A stretch of 64,000 bases of DNA from Vulcanococcus sp. Clear-D1 (GCF_014654725.1 NZ_JACVZV010000036.1:62001-126000), one strand, 5' to 3'; shown: positions 7,842-16,214, counted from the first letter of the stretch. The notes: a model not told the origin generated them from the letters alone. Numbers and translations: made by a program.

Positions 7842-8682
7842 GCTGGTGCAGGGCGCAGTAGTCGAGGGCATCCAGGCCGGCGGCGCTGGAGCGCTGCAAC
7901 AGGGCCGCCAGCCCAGAGAGCCCTTCGCTGTTGAGACCGGCTTGTTGGGCAGCGCTGATGAAGAGATCGAGGTCCTTGCGCAGGTGGGCCGTGGGGAAGT
8001 TGGGGTTGGCGTAGTCGCCGCTCAGCTCCCGCTGCAGCTTCTTGTCGAAGGTGGGCGCGTAGAGGGCGCTGCTGCGGAGCAGCGCCATGAACGGCTCCAG
8101 CTCCACACCGCCTTGCTGCACCAGGTGCAGCGACAGGCTGAAGGCATGGGTGAGGCTGGCGATCAGTTGGTTGAGGGCGAGCTTGGCTGTCATGGCACTG
8201 CCCACCGGCCCGAGATGCACCGGTTCTCGGCTGAGCTGCTGGAGCAGCGGCAGGGCGTCTTGCATGAGCTCCGCTGGCCCACCGGTCATCAGCTGAAGCG
8301 TGCCCTCCAGGGCTTCCGGCCGGCTACCGAGAACCGGTGCCTCGAGATAGGAGCCACCCAGGGCCGCCACCGCATCGCTCAGTTGCCGGCTTTCAGCCGT
8401 GCCGATGGTGGCGATCTGAAGCACGCGGCGGCCCCGGAGCTCCTCCGCCACCTGGTCGATCAGCACGGCGTGGGTGGTCGGTCCGTCGCTGAGCACGGTG
8501 AGCAGCCAATCGGCTTCAGCCGCCGCCGCGGCCGGGCTGGTGGCCTGCCGGGCGCCGAGCGCCAGCAGGGGCTCACAGCGTTCGGGATTGCGGTTCCACA
8601 CGCTGAGGCTGTGGCCGCAAGCCAGCAGCCGCGTGGCGATGGCACTGCCGAGCAGGCCCGTTCCAAGCAGAGCAATGGTCAT
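7804..8682 (-). CDS. NAD(P)-dependent beta-hydroxyacid dehydrogenase
   Basis: The 292-aa enzyme belongs to the 3-hydroxyisobutyrate/6-phosphogluconate dehydrogenase-like family. The N-terminal Rossmann motif is IALLGTGLLGSAIATRLL, followed by SVWNRNPERC. The family Ser/Gly-rich segment appears as LEAPVLGSRPEALEGTL, and the catalytic lysine lies in GSAMTAKLALNQL. The C-terminal half is helical, as expected. Members act on small hydroxyacids, and many plant and bacterial relatives are glyoxylate or succinic semialdehyde reductases. The substrate here cannot be told from sequence. It overlaps the DUF1818 gene tail-to-tail. Confidence 0.88.
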   Translation of the reverse strand: MTIALLGTGLLGSAIATRLLACGHSLSVWNRNPERCEPLLALGARQATSPAAAAAEADWLLTVLSDGPTTHAVLIDQVAEELRGRRVLQIATIGTAESRQLSDAVAALGGSYLEAPVLGSRPEALEGTLQLMTGGPAELMQDALPLLQQLSREPVHLGPVGSAMTAKLALNQLIASLTHAFSLSLHLVQQGGVELEPFMALLRSSALYAPTFDKKLQRELSGDYANPNFPTAHLRKDLDLFISAAQQAGLNSEGLSGLAALLQRSSAAGLDALDYCALHQLTAGRTAAEGPD

Positions 8683-9056
8683 GGCGCTCAGCTTGCCTGA
8701 GTTGCCCCCATGAGATCGGCCCTGAGATCGGGCCGTTGATCAGCACTGCTGATTGCCGCTGTTCTCCCAATGGTGTGCCGCTCTTCCCCAGGCTTTTGCC
8801 CGGTTTTTCCACAGCTCTTTGCGGCCGCTGCCCCGCTGCTGCTGGCCCCTGGGGAGAACGGGGCTCTTCCGCGCTTTCCCGTTGACAGCCGCAGCCTCGG
8901 TTGCCAGCTCTCTGGGGCGGGCTGTGGCCGGACGCATCAGATGCCCTGCTGGAGGTGGGTTCTTGCCCTGAGAGCGCTTGCGAACAGGCCTGTCTGGGAC
9001 TGGTTGACCGGGGCTCAACCCTGTGGGGAACTGGTGGGCGTAACGGGGAGATCTGG
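8683..9056. other. 374-bp gap without a convincing gene; one DnaA-box-like site
   Basis: I see no supported gene between the dehydrogenase and the DUF2811 gene. Open frames on both strands are short, lack family features and have poor starts. The stretch holds an exact TTTTCCACA (8805-8813), the DnaA box sequence I know from Synechococcus, and a degenerate copy at 9022-9030 (TGTGGGGAA, two mismatches). A further near match, GTTTCCACA, lies at 9245-9253 in the next gene. dnaA and dnaN are not nearby and the region is not AT-rich, so I do not call an origin. Confidence 0.5.
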
Positions 9057-9284
9057 ATGGACAGTGCTGGCACGGTGAGCATGCGAGCCGAGGTACCTGA
9101 GCCCCTGCTTCAGTCGATGCAGGGTTTCATCGAGGCGCACCCCAACTGGGATCAGTACCGCCTGTTCCAAGCGGCCCTGGCCGGCTTTCTGGTGCAGAAC
9201 GGCGTGCAGAGCCGTGAGATCACCCGCTGTTATCTGGCCAACCTGTTTCCACAGCAGCGCCGCTTCACCGATCCGATCGTTTGA
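9057..9284 (+). CDS. DUF2811 family small protein
   Basis: The 75-aa product contains the DUF2811 core: MRAEVPEPLLQSMQGFI, HPNWDQYRLFQAALAGFL and a C-terminal SREITRCYLANLF. This is a small cyanobacterial family of unknown function. The open frame begins at 8901, but I place the start at ATG 9057, where GGGGAG stands about 6 bases upstream. ATG 9081 (MRAEV) is also possible. It converges with the membrane protein gene with a 20-base coding overlap at the 3' ends. Confidence 0.82.
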   Translation: MDSAGTVSMRAEVPEPLLQSMQGFIEAHPNWDQYRLFQAALAGFLVQNGVQSREITRCYLANLFPQQRRFTDPIV

Positions 9285-10059
9285 AGCTGGCGTTGAGGTT
9301 GGCGGGGTTGGTCTGAAGTTCGGGGCGCAGCTGCACGTAGGCGCCCGTCACGGTGGTGGTGATGAGCGGCAACACCACCACCAACGCCATCGCGGTGGCT
9401 AACGGGCCGAGGCCTGAAATCAGTCCTTCCGCCAGGAGCCCGATCAGCACAGGGATGATCAGCAGTCCGGCGAGGCCGCTGCAGAGCAGCAGCAGCCCGG
9501 GTCCGTGATGCTCTAGCAACCAAACCCCCTGGCGAAACAGGGCGATGCCCTTCAGCCGGGTGTCCAACACCAGGCAAGGCCCGAACAATTGGCTGACCAC
9601 CACAGCCACGGCGGCCAGGAGGCCGATCAGGGCGGGAACGGCGCTTAAGCCAGGCAGCAGCAGCAGCGCCAGCGACCACACCAGGCCAGCGATCAGCGCG
9701 ATGGCGGCCAGTGCTGCAGCCAGCAAGATCAGGTAGAGGCACAGCCGTCCGCTGTGGCGGCATTCGGCGGGGCTGAGCTCATGCCAGTGAATGCGCTGCC
9801 CGCGCGCGATGGCCAGGCCAGCGAGCGTGAAGCCCTCGATCATCCAGATCAAGCTGCCGCCATAGAGCGCAATGCCGCTCAGGTGAAGCAGGGCTGCGAG
9901 CACCCCGCTGTCCACCTGTTCAGCAGCGGCGAACAGGGCCCAGCCCAATAGGTGGGTGCCCAGGGCGCTCAGGCTGAACCCCAGCAACAGCGGCTGGCGG
10001 CTGACGCCAGCCCAGCTCTGCTGGAAGGCGCCCCAGCCATTCAGCCGCACGGGGCTCAC
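9265..10059 (-). CDS. Multi-pass integral membrane protein of unknown function
   Basis: The 264-aa product has about six hydrophobic segments, for example LLGFSLSALGTHLLGWALF, YLILLAAALAAIALIAGLVW, ALIGLLAAVAVVVSQLF and ALVVVLPLITTTVTGAYV, with a short cytosolic loop after the second pair. It ends in a polar tail. I do not recognise a named family; proteins like this are common in cyanobacteria as conserved hypotheticals. It starts at GTG inside the stop codon of the EVE-domain gene (GTGA overlap), so translational coupling of the two is likely. Confidence 0.78.
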   Translation of the reverse strand: MSPVRLNGWGAFQQSWAGVSRQPLLLGFSLSALGTHLLGWALFAAAEQVDSGVLAALLHLSGIALYGGSLIWMIEGFTLAGLAIARGQRIHWHELSPAECRHSGRLCLYLILLAAALAAIALIAGLVWSLALLLLPGLSAVPALIGLLAAVAVVVSQLFGPCLVLDTRLKGIALFRQGVWLLEHHGPGLLLLCSGLAGLLIIPVLIGLLAEGLISGLGPLATAMALVVVLPLITTTVTGAYVQLRPELQTNPANLNASFKRSDR

Positions 10060-10514
10060 AGAGGCCCCAACAGCTCCAGCAGTCGCTGGGCGCTGGCATC
10101 CGGCACGGGCAGGATCGAGAGCCGGTTGCCGTTGCGCACCACCGTTAGTTCTTCCACGCTGAACTGCTCGCGCAAGGCATCGAGGCTCAGCAGTTCGCGA
10201 AAGGTGCCCACATAGCGCAGCCGCACGCAGTCCCAGCGGGGCTTGTCCGGACTGGATTTGGGATCGAAGTATTTGTTGGAGGGATCAAACTGGCTGGGAT
10301 CGACAAGGCCCGTTTCAACCACCTCCATCAGCCCCACGATGCCGGGCGGTTTGGCGTTGGAGTGATAGAAGAACGCGCGGTCGCCGATTTGCATCGCCCG
10401 CATGAAATTGCGGGCCTGATAGTTGCGGATCCCATCCCAGAGCGTTGTGCCTTCCCGCTGAAGATGCTCGATCCCGTACACATCGGGTTCGCTTTTCATC
10501 AGCCAATGGGCCAT
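10056..10514 (-). CDS. EVE-domain protein (thymocyte nuclear protein 1-like)
   Basis: The 152-aa protein is a stand-alone EVE domain, a PUA-like fold that binds modified bases in DNA or RNA in eukaryotic relatives. The N-terminal MAHWLMKSEPDVYGI, the WDGIRNYQARNFMR segment, AFFYHSNAKPPGIVGLMEV and FRELLSL are family hallmarks. The bacterial role is not settled. Its stop overlaps the start of the membrane protein gene. There is no restriction or modification gene beside it, so I do not infer a defence role. Confidence 0.9.
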   Translation of the reverse strand: MAHWLMKSEPDVYGIEHLQREGTTLWDGIRNYQARNFMRAMQIGDRAFFYHSNAKPPGIVGLMEVVETGLVDPSQFDPSNKYFDPKSSPDKPRWDCVRLRYVGTFRELLSLDALREQFSVEELTVVRNGNRLSILPVPDASAQRLLELLGPL

Positions 10515-10572
10515 CGCTGCTGTGTGCGGTGCCGCGAGGCTAGCGGTGCTGCTGCGGTGGCACCGAGCAGGG

Positions 10573-11958
10573 TCAGAGGCTCTGCACCAGCTGGCGGAAA
10601 TGCTCTCCGCGGGCTTCGAAATCCCGGTATTGATCGAAGCTGGCGCAGGCTGGCGAGAGCAGCACGGCTTGGCAGTTGCGTTCAGTGGCGATCAGGCGTG
10701 CCAGGGGCACTGCTTCGCTGAGCCCCTCCACCGCATGAATGGCTCCCTCGTAGTGGCTGTTCTGCAGCAGTTGTTGGAAGGCTTCCCGTGCGGCGCCGAA
10801 CAGCACCACCGCCCGGGCTTCGCGTTGCAAGCCGGCAAGCCAGCCTGCGGCGTCGCCTTGTTTGGCCTCACCGCCGGCCAGCACCACCAAGGGGCCCGGC
10901 AGTGCCTTGAGGGCCACTTCGGCGGCGTCGTAATTGGTGGCCTTGCTGTCGTTGAACCAGGCCACGCCATCCAGCCGGCGAATGAGCTCGAGCCGGTGGG
11001 GCACACCAGGAAAAGCGTGCAGTGCCTCGCTCATCACAGCGGGGCTCAGCCCCACCTCAAGGCCAACCGCCACGGCCATCAGCATGTTCTGGCGGTTGTG
11101 CGCGCCGGGCATGGCCAGGGCATCGGCCGGCAACAGCGGTCCGCTGGCCTGACACACCTGATTGGCCTCGATCCACAGATGGGGTTCGAAGCCTGCGGCT
11201 CGGGCCTGCTCACGGCTGCCGGCTGTCACCCAGCGGGCGTGATCCCAGCTGGCGGCGCGGCTGCGTAGGTCGGGATCGTCGCCGTTGAGGATGCGCACGT
11301 CGGAGCGCTCCAGCAGGCTGCGCTTGATCGCCCGGTAGTTGTCGAGGGTGCCGTGGCGCTCGAGATGATCAGGCGTGAGCGTGGTCCACACCCCGATGCG
11401 CGGTGCCAGGGCCGGTGCGGATTCGATTTGGTAGCTGCTCAGCTCCACCACCAGCCAGGCCGGAAGCGGCCCGCTGCCGCGCTCGAGCGCCAGCTCCGCT
11501 GCGGAGAAACCCACGTTGCCGCACATCGGTGCATCGAGGCCGGCCTGCTGGAGCAGGTGGGCGATCAGATGGGTGACCGTTGTTTTGCCGTTGGTTCCTG
11601 TGATGCCGATCCAGGGCACGTTCCCCCGGGCTTCCCAGGCGGTGGTGATCTCACCGTCGGTCCGGATGCCGTCGCTGCGCAGGGTCTCCAGGGTGGGGTG
11701 ATCCCAGCGGATGCCAGGACTCACGATCACCCTTTCGGGCCGGCTGGATAATGCCGTGAAGCTGGAGGGCTCGAGCGGAATCCCCAGCCGCACATCGATG
11801 CCTTCCACGCGAAGCGCCTCCGCCCGCTCTTGCAGGGCGGGGCTGTCACCGCTCTCCAGGACCAGCACCGAGCCACCGCGCTGATGGAGCAGGCGTGCCG
11901 CACCGATTCCCGAGCGCCCAAGGCCCAGCACCACCTGCAGTGACATCTGCGTGGGCAT
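10573..11958 (-). CDS. murD: UDP-N-acetylmuramoyl-L-alanine--D-glutamate ligase
   Basis: MurD (461 aa) adds D-glutamate to UDP-MurNAc-L-Ala in cytoplasmic peptidoglycan synthesis. Visible motifs are the N-terminal nucleotide-fold VVLGLGRSGIGAARLL, the ATP loop GITGTNGKTTVTHLI, the Mur-ligase segments NVGFSAAELAL and VVELSSYQIE, TPDHLERHG, and FNDSKATNYDAAEVAL in the C-terminal domain. I use ATG 11958; ATG 11946 (MSLQVVLGLG) is an alternative. The start is only nine bases after the 3' end of tRNA-Val on the same strand, so the two may share a transcript. Confidence 0.94.
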   Translation of the reverse strand: MPTQMSLQVVLGLGRSGIGAARLLHQRGGSVLVLESGDSPALQERAEALRVEGIDVRLGIPLEPSSFTALSSRPERVIVSPGIRWDHPTLETLRSDGIRTDGEITTAWEARGNVPWIGITGTNGKTTVTHLIAHLLQQAGLDAPMCGNVGFSAAELALERGSGPLPAWLVVELSSYQIESAPALAPRIGVWTTLTPDHLERHGTLDNYRAIKRSLLERSDVRILNGDDPDLRSRAASWDHARWVTAGSREQARAAGFEPHLWIEANQVCQASGPLLPADALAMPGAHNRQNMLMAVAVGLEVGLSPAVMSEALHAFPGVPHRLELIRRLDGVAWFNDSKATNYDAAEVALKALPGPLVVLAGGEAKQGDAAGWLAGLQREARAVVLFGAAREAFQQLLQNSHYEGAIHAVEGLSEAVPLARLIATERNCQAVLLSPACASFDQYRDFEARGEHFRQLVQSL

Positions 11959-11967
11959 CAAAACAAG

Positions 11968-12039
11968 TGGGCGATACTGGAATCGAACCAGTGACTCCTA
12001 CCGTGTCAAGGTAGTGCTCTACCTCTGAGCTAATCGCCC
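11968..12039 (-). tRNA. tRNA-Val (anticodon GAC)
   Basis: Read on the minus strand, a 72-base cloverleaf is clear. The acceptor GGGCGAT pairs with ATCGCCC, the D arm contains TAGCTCAGAGGTAGAGC, the anticodon stem is CTACC/GGTAG around loop TTGACAC (anticodon GAC), and the T arm is CTGGTTCGATTCCAG. The discriminator base is A and CCA is not encoded. murD begins nine bases downstream. Confidence 0.96.
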
Positions 12040-12088
12040 TCAGAGCCTTGCGGCTTCAGGAACCTAGCAGCTGAGACTCTGATAAGCC

Positions 12089-12880
12089 TCAGCGCCGCTG
12101 CATCACCAGCCGCCAGCGATCTCGCTTGGTGGGTTGAACCTCCAGGATTTCAAGCTCACCGCGCCCATCGAGTCGGACCCGATCGCCGCAGCGCAGTTCT
12201 TTGCTCGGGCTGGTGACCACCTGCCAGTTCACCCGCACCGCTCCCTGGCGGATCAAGTCAGCCATGCGGCTGCGCGAGAGGCCGAGCCCGGCCGAGCCCA
12301 CCGCATCCAGCCGTAGGGAGGCCTCCACACTGCTCAGCTGCTTCGGTGAGCGAAGGGCGGGCCATTGCACCTGCTCGAGCGGCACCACCTGCAGTCGCAC
12401 CGGCACGCTGCGCACCTGAGCCTCTCGGTTATCGGCCAGGACTGAAGCCTCCTGGCTGAGCACAGCCAGGGCGCCCCGATCGCCGCGCATCCACAGATCG
12501 CCCAGATCAGCGGCCTTCAGCCCCGCTTGCAGCAACCCCTGGCGCACATCGGCGGGTTCCGCCGGGTCGAACAGAAAGTTGCCGCTCACCACCAGTCCGC
12601 AGACGGCGGCGGCAGGAGCTGGTGACTCGCCATCAGCCGTGATGTCGGCCCGGCGGATCAGCAGGCGGCAGCGTTCAGCCTGGGGCCAGCCTCCATCGCT
12701 CAAGAGAGTCACCTCACTGAGCGCGCCAAGCCGCGCTTGGGCTTCTTCGTTCACTTCGGCATCAACGAAACCGCTCCAGCGCGGTTCCCAGGTGCGCAGG
12801 GCCTCCTCCGCCAGATCGATCAGGGCCCCCAGCTCCTGAGGGCAGCGGCTTCCCTTGAGCAGCGTGTCGCGCGGCAGCAT
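12089..12880 (-). CDS. Photosystem II S4 domain protein (YlmH-like RNA-binding protein)
   Basis: The 263-aa protein has an N-terminal YlmH-type region (LPRDTLLKG start, VTLLSDGGWPQAERCRLLI, NFLFDPAEPADVRQGLL) and a C-terminal S4 RNA-binding domain at roughly residues 185-245 (LDAVGSAGLGLSRSRMADLI, GAVRVNWQ, GDRVRLDGRGEL). Cyanobacterial and plant members are named photosystem II S4 proteins, while in Gram-positives YlmH acts on stalled ribosomes or cell division. Exact function here is unproven. The gene lies just upstream of tRNA-Val and murD on the same strand. Confidence 0.88.
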   Translation of the reverse strand: MLPRDTLLKGSRCPQELGALIDLAEEALRTWEPRWSGFVDAEVNEEAQARLGALSEVTLLSDGGWPQAERCRLLIRRADITADGESPAPAAAVCGLVVSGNFLFDPAEPADVRQGLLQAGLKAADLGDLWMRGDRGALAVLSQEASVLADNREAQVRSVPVRLQVVPLEQVQWPALRSPKQLSSVEASLRLDAVGSAGLGLSRSRMADLIRQGAVRVNWQVVTSPSKELRCGDRVRLDGRGELEILEVQPTKRDRWRLVMQRR

Positions 12881-12889
12881 CGCGGGTCA

Positions 12890-13393
12890 TCAGTTGTCGT
12901 TGAGCCGCACCACCGCTTTGGGGCGGGCTTCCTGCAGCCGTGTCCAGGGCATTTCGATGCCGTTGGGCATCTCCACCAGGAGCAGCCAGTTGCCTTCATC
13001 GAGGCGGTTGCGCAGGGCGCGCACCCGATCATCCACATCGGAGCTCACGCTGGCGGCCGCGGCGAAGCTGCCCATCCACCCGGATCCCAGTCCCAAAAGG
13101 CCACCGATCAGATGGGAGCCGATCGGGCCGGCAAAGGCGAAGGTGTCGAGATCGGTGATGAAGGTGAAGGTGAGACCGGCAAAAAATCCGAAGGGGATCA
13201 GCCAGGTGGACATGCGCCGTTGCCGAATCCGCCTCGCCAGAGCGGGGTTGAGTTCAGCAACCTCGGCAATGTCGGTTTCGCCCTGGCCGATGGCCACCAG
13301 CCGCTGCGGCGCCGGAGTGAGCTGGCTCAGTTGCTCGGTGAGTTGCCGCAGCCGTTTGCGCTCCGCCACCACCACCACCACGCTGCTGCCCAC
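12890..13393 (-). CDS. Conserved cyanobacterial membrane protein
   Basis: The 167-aa product has a soluble N-terminus, then two hydrophobic segments at about 62-83 (TWLIPFGFFAGLTFTFIT) and 88-111 (GPIGSHLIGGLLGLGSGWMGSF), and a soluble C-terminal domain (DDRVRALRNRLDEGNWLLLVE). I do not recognise a characterised family. The start is uncertain because several in-frame GTG codons follow each other at the N-terminus (SSVVVVVAE). It is nine bases upstream of the S4-domain gene. Confidence 0.75.
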   Translation of the reverse strand: MGSSVVVVVAERKRLRQLTEQLSQLTPAPQRLVAIGQGETDIAEVAELNPALARRIRQRRMSTWLIPFGFFAGLTFTFITDLDTFAFAGPIGSHLIGGLLGLGSGWMGSFAAAASVSSDVDDRVRALRNRLDEGNWLLLVEMPNGIEMPWTRLQEARPKAVVRLNDN

Positions 13394-13503
13394 AGAGTTC
13401 CAGCTCTCAGATGGCTTGATTCTCCACGGCTTGAGCCTGTGGCGGGGGGCGTGAGACCCACCTCTCTACACTTCACCTCCGGCCGCCCCCACCCCGCCGG
13501 GTC

Positions 13504-15090
13504 ATGACAAAGGTTCTGGTTTCCGATCCCATCGATCAGACAGGGATCGACATCCTGTCGCAGGTGGCTCAGGTGGATGTGCGCACGGGCCTGCCGCCCG
13601 AGCAGTTGAAAGACATCATCGGCGAGTACGACGCTCTGATGATTCGCTCCGGCACCACGGTGACGGCCGACATCATCGAAGCCGCCAGCAAGCTACGGAT
13701 CATTGGCCGCGCTGGCGTGGGTGTCGACAACGTCGATGTGCCGGCGGCCACCAAGCGCGGCGTGATCGTGGTGAATTCGCCTGAGGGCAACACCATCGCT
13801 GCCGCGGAGCATGCCCTGGCGCTGATGCTGTCGCTGTCGCGCCATGTGCCCCATGCGCACGTGAGCACCATGGCCGGCGGATGGGATCGCAAAAAATATG
13901 TGGGCAACGAGCTCTATAAGAAGAAGCTCGGTGTGGTGGGTCTGGGGAAGATCGGCTCCCACGTGGCTCGCGTGGCCAAGGCCATGGGCATGGAGTTGCT
14001 GGCTTACGACCCGTTCGTCTCGCCCGAGCGCGCCCAACAGATGCAGGTGAAGCTGCTGCCGCTGGCGGAGCTGTTCGCCGAGGCCGACTACGTGAGCCTG
14101 CACCTGCCCCGCACTCCGGACACCGAAAACCTGGTGAATGCCGAGCTGCTGCGCACGATGAAGCCCACAGCCCGGATCGTGAACTGCGCCCGCGGCGGCA
14201 TCATCGATGAGGCGGCCATCGCTGAAGCGGTGGAGAAGGGTGTGATCGCCGGTGCAGCCCTCGATGTGTACGCCAAAGAGCCCCTCGAGGCCGATTCAGC
14301 GCTGCGCAGCGTGAGCGAGCGGCTGATCCTCACGCCGCACCTGGGTGCCTCCACGGAAGAGGCTCAGGAAAACGTGGCCATCGATGTGGCCGAGCAGATT
14401 CGCGATGTGCTGCTGGGTCTGCCGGCCCGCAGCGCTGTGAACATCCCTGGCCTCAACGCCGAGGTAATGGAGCAGCTCAAGCCCCATCTGCAGTTGGCGG
14501 AAACCCTCGGTCAGCTGCTCAGCCAGCTCGCTGGCGGCCAGATCAGCGAGCTGGAAGTGCGGCTGCAGGGCGAATTCGCCAGTCACCCTGCTCAGCCCCT
14601 GGTGATTGCGGCCCTCAAGGGTCTGCTCTCCACCGCCCTGGGGGATTCGATCAACTATGTGAATGCCGGCCTGGAGGCCAAAGAGCGTGGCATCCACGTG
14701 CTCGAGGTGAAGGATGACGCCGCCCGTGATTTCGCCGGTGGTTCGCTGCAGCTCAGCTCCAAGAGTGCCAACGGCAATCACACCGTCACCGGTGCGGTGT
14801 TCGCCGACGGCGAGCTGCGCATCACCACCATCGATGAGTTCCCGGTGAACGTGGCCCCCAGCCGCCACATGCTGTTCACCCGTCACCGCGACATGCCGGG
14901 CATCATCGGCAATCTCGGTTCGGTGCTCGGCGAGCACAACGTGAACATCGCCTCGATGCAGGTGGGGCGCCGCATCGTGCGCGGTGATGCCGTGATGGTG
15001 CTGAGCCTCGATGACCCCCTGCCGGCGACCCTGCTGGCCACCATCCATGCCATCGACGGCATCCAGGAAGCCCATCCGGTGACCCTCTGA
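13504..15090 (+). CDS. serA: D-3-phosphoglycerate dehydrogenase
   Basis: SerA (528 aa, long type) oxidises 3-phosphoglycerate to phosphohydroxypyruvate, the first step of the phosphorylated serine pathway. The NAD-binding domain shows GRAGVGVDNVDV, GLGKIGSHVARVAKAMGM, NCARGGIIDEAAI and LTPHLGASTEEAQENVA. These are followed by an allosteric substrate-binding domain and a C-terminal ACT domain (MPGIIGNLGSVLGEHNVNI), which in relatives senses serine. It starts at ATG. prmA begins 19 bases downstream. Confidence 0.96.
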   Translation: MTKVLVSDPIDQTGIDILSQVAQVDVRTGLPPEQLKDIIGEYDALMIRSGTTVTADIIEAASKLRIIGRAGVGVDNVDVPAATKRGVIVVNSPEGNTIAAAEHALALMLSLSRHVPHAHVSTMAGGWDRKKYVGNELYKKKLGVVGLGKIGSHVARVAKAMGMELLAYDPFVSPERAQQMQVKLLPLAELFAEADYVSLHLPRTPDTENLVNAELLRTMKPTARIVNCARGGIIDEAAIAEAVEKGVIAGAALDVYAKEPLEADSALRSVSERLILTPHLGASTEEAQENVAIDVAEQIRDVLLGLPARSAVNIPGLNAEVMEQLKPHLQLAETLGQLLSQLAGGQISELEVRLQGEFASHPAQPLVIAALKGLLSTALGDSINYVNAGLEAKERGIHVLEVKDDAARDFAGGSLQLSSKSANGNHTVTGAVFADGELRITTIDEFPVNVAPSRHMLFTRHRDMPGIIGNLGSVLGEHNVNIASMQVGRRIVRGDAVMVLSLDDPLPATLLATIHAIDGIQEAHPVTL

Positions 15091-15109
15091 AGCCGGAGGC
15101 CCCTGACGG

Positions 15110-16033
15110 ATGACGCTTTCCTGGTGGCGGCTGGAGCTGGCTTCGCTGCCTGAGCTCGAGGAATCTCTGATCTGGAAGCTGAACACCCTCGGAATCCCGA
15201 GGGTGGCGGTGCGCCATCGCCCTGAAGCTCCGGATCAGCGGCAGCTGGTGGCCTGGTTGCCGGAAGCCGACTGGCCGGAGGCCGAACGGCAGCAGCTGGA
15301 ACAGGCCCTGGCGCCTCTGGCCGACACCTTCGGCCTGACCCTGCCTCCCCTCCGCTGGGAGCAGCAAGACGATGAAGATTGGAGCCTCAGCTGGAAGCAG
15401 CACTGGCAGGCCGATCCGGTTGGGGCCCGGCTGCTGATCCTTCCCGCCTGGCTCGAGCTGCCGCCGGAGCACGCCGATCGCCTGGTGATCCGGATGGATC
15501 CCGGCAGTGCCTTTGGCACCGGCAGCCACCCCACGACACGCCTCTGTCTGGAAGCGATCGAACGGTTGGCTGAGCAGCGGGGCAGCGCTGAGGGCCCTGA
15601 TCTCGGTCCGATCCGCGTGGCGGATCTGGGCTGCGGCAGCGGCATTCTCGGGATTGCCGCCCTGCTGCAGGGCGCAACCAGCGTGGCGGCGGCGGATACC
15701 GATTCCCTCGCCGTGCGTGCCACGCGCGACAACGCCGTGGTGAGTGGTTTTGCCGATCGCCTGGCCGTGGAGCTCGGCTCGGTGGAGCAGCTCGCAGAGC
15801 TCCTGGAGGGGCGGCCGGCTGATCTGCTCCTCTGCAACATCCTGGCGCCCGTGATCGAGGCGCTTTGTCCGGCCTTCCACTCGGTTCTGGCACCGGATGG
15901 TCTCGGTCTGCTCAGTGGCCTCCTGGTGGACCAGGCGCCGCGGTTGGAGCAAGCGCTGGCTGAGCAGGGCTGGCGTGCCGAGCTCACCGCCCAGCAGAGT
16001 CAGTGGGGGCTGATGACGATCCGACGCGCCTAA
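15110..16033 (+). CDS. prmA: Ribosomal protein L11 methyltransferase
   Basis: PrmA (307 aa) is a SAM-dependent enzyme that trimethylates lysines and the N-terminus of ribosomal protein L11. The family motifs RMDPGSAFGTGSHPTT, VADLGCGSGILGIAAL and LLCNILAPVIEAL are present in order. The N-terminal region (MTLSWWRLELASLPELEESL) is the L11-recognition domain. It is downstream of serA on the same strand, separated by 19 bases, so cotranscription is likely. Confidence 0.94.
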   Translation: MTLSWWRLELASLPELEESLIWKLNTLGIPRVAVRHRPEAPDQRQLVAWLPEADWPEAERQQLEQALAPLADTFGLTLPPLRWEQQDDEDWSLSWKQHWQADPVGARLLILPAWLELPPEHADRLVIRMDPGSAFGTGSHPTTRLCLEAIERLAEQRGSAEGPDLGPIRVADLGCGSGILGIAALLQGATSVAAADTDSLAVRATRDNAVVSGFADRLAVELGSVEQLAELLEGRPADLLLCNILAPVIEALCPAFHSVLAPDGLGLLSGLLVDQAPRLEQALAEQGWRAELTAQQSQWGLMTIRRA

Positions 16034-16214
16034 GGATCAGCGCGCCGGATCTGCTGATGTTGCATAAGGCACGCTGATCTGTGCCCTGCGGTCTGATTGG
16101 GCTTCACGGCCAGATGCCCTCAGAACCCCAGAACAACGCCTTGGCGGATGTAGGAAGGGTCCGTCCTACGGGCCCGGGAACTTTCCCAGGAGCCTGTGAG
16201 CCCCAATCCCTTCC
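16034..16214 (+). promoter_or_regulatory. petF upstream region with two consecutive hairpins
   Basis: The 181-base region before petF should hold its promoter and leader. Two inverted repeats follow one another: GTAGGA (16150-16155) with TCCTAC (16164-16169), and GGGA (16176-16179) with TCCC (16184-16187), the latter flanked by CC/GG. The last repeat ends about 25 bases before the ATG. I see no convincing -35/-10 pair. The hairpins could affect transcript stability or translation; they lack a T-run, so they are not terminators for prmA. Confidence 0.4.

Noticed and set aside
8740..9018. 92-aa minus-strand frame in the 374-bp gap
   Set aside because: Lys/Arg/Pro-rich sequence, no family resemblance, no clear ribosome-binding site.
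8800..9260. Replication origin suggested by DnaA-box-like sites
   Set aside because: Only one exact box, no AT-rich unwinding region and no dnaA or dnaN nearby.
13366..13393. Run of GTG codons at the start of the 12890-13393 gene as a repeat element
   Set aside because: It is explained by a Val-rich N-terminal beta strand (SSVVVVVAE); it matters only for choosing the start.
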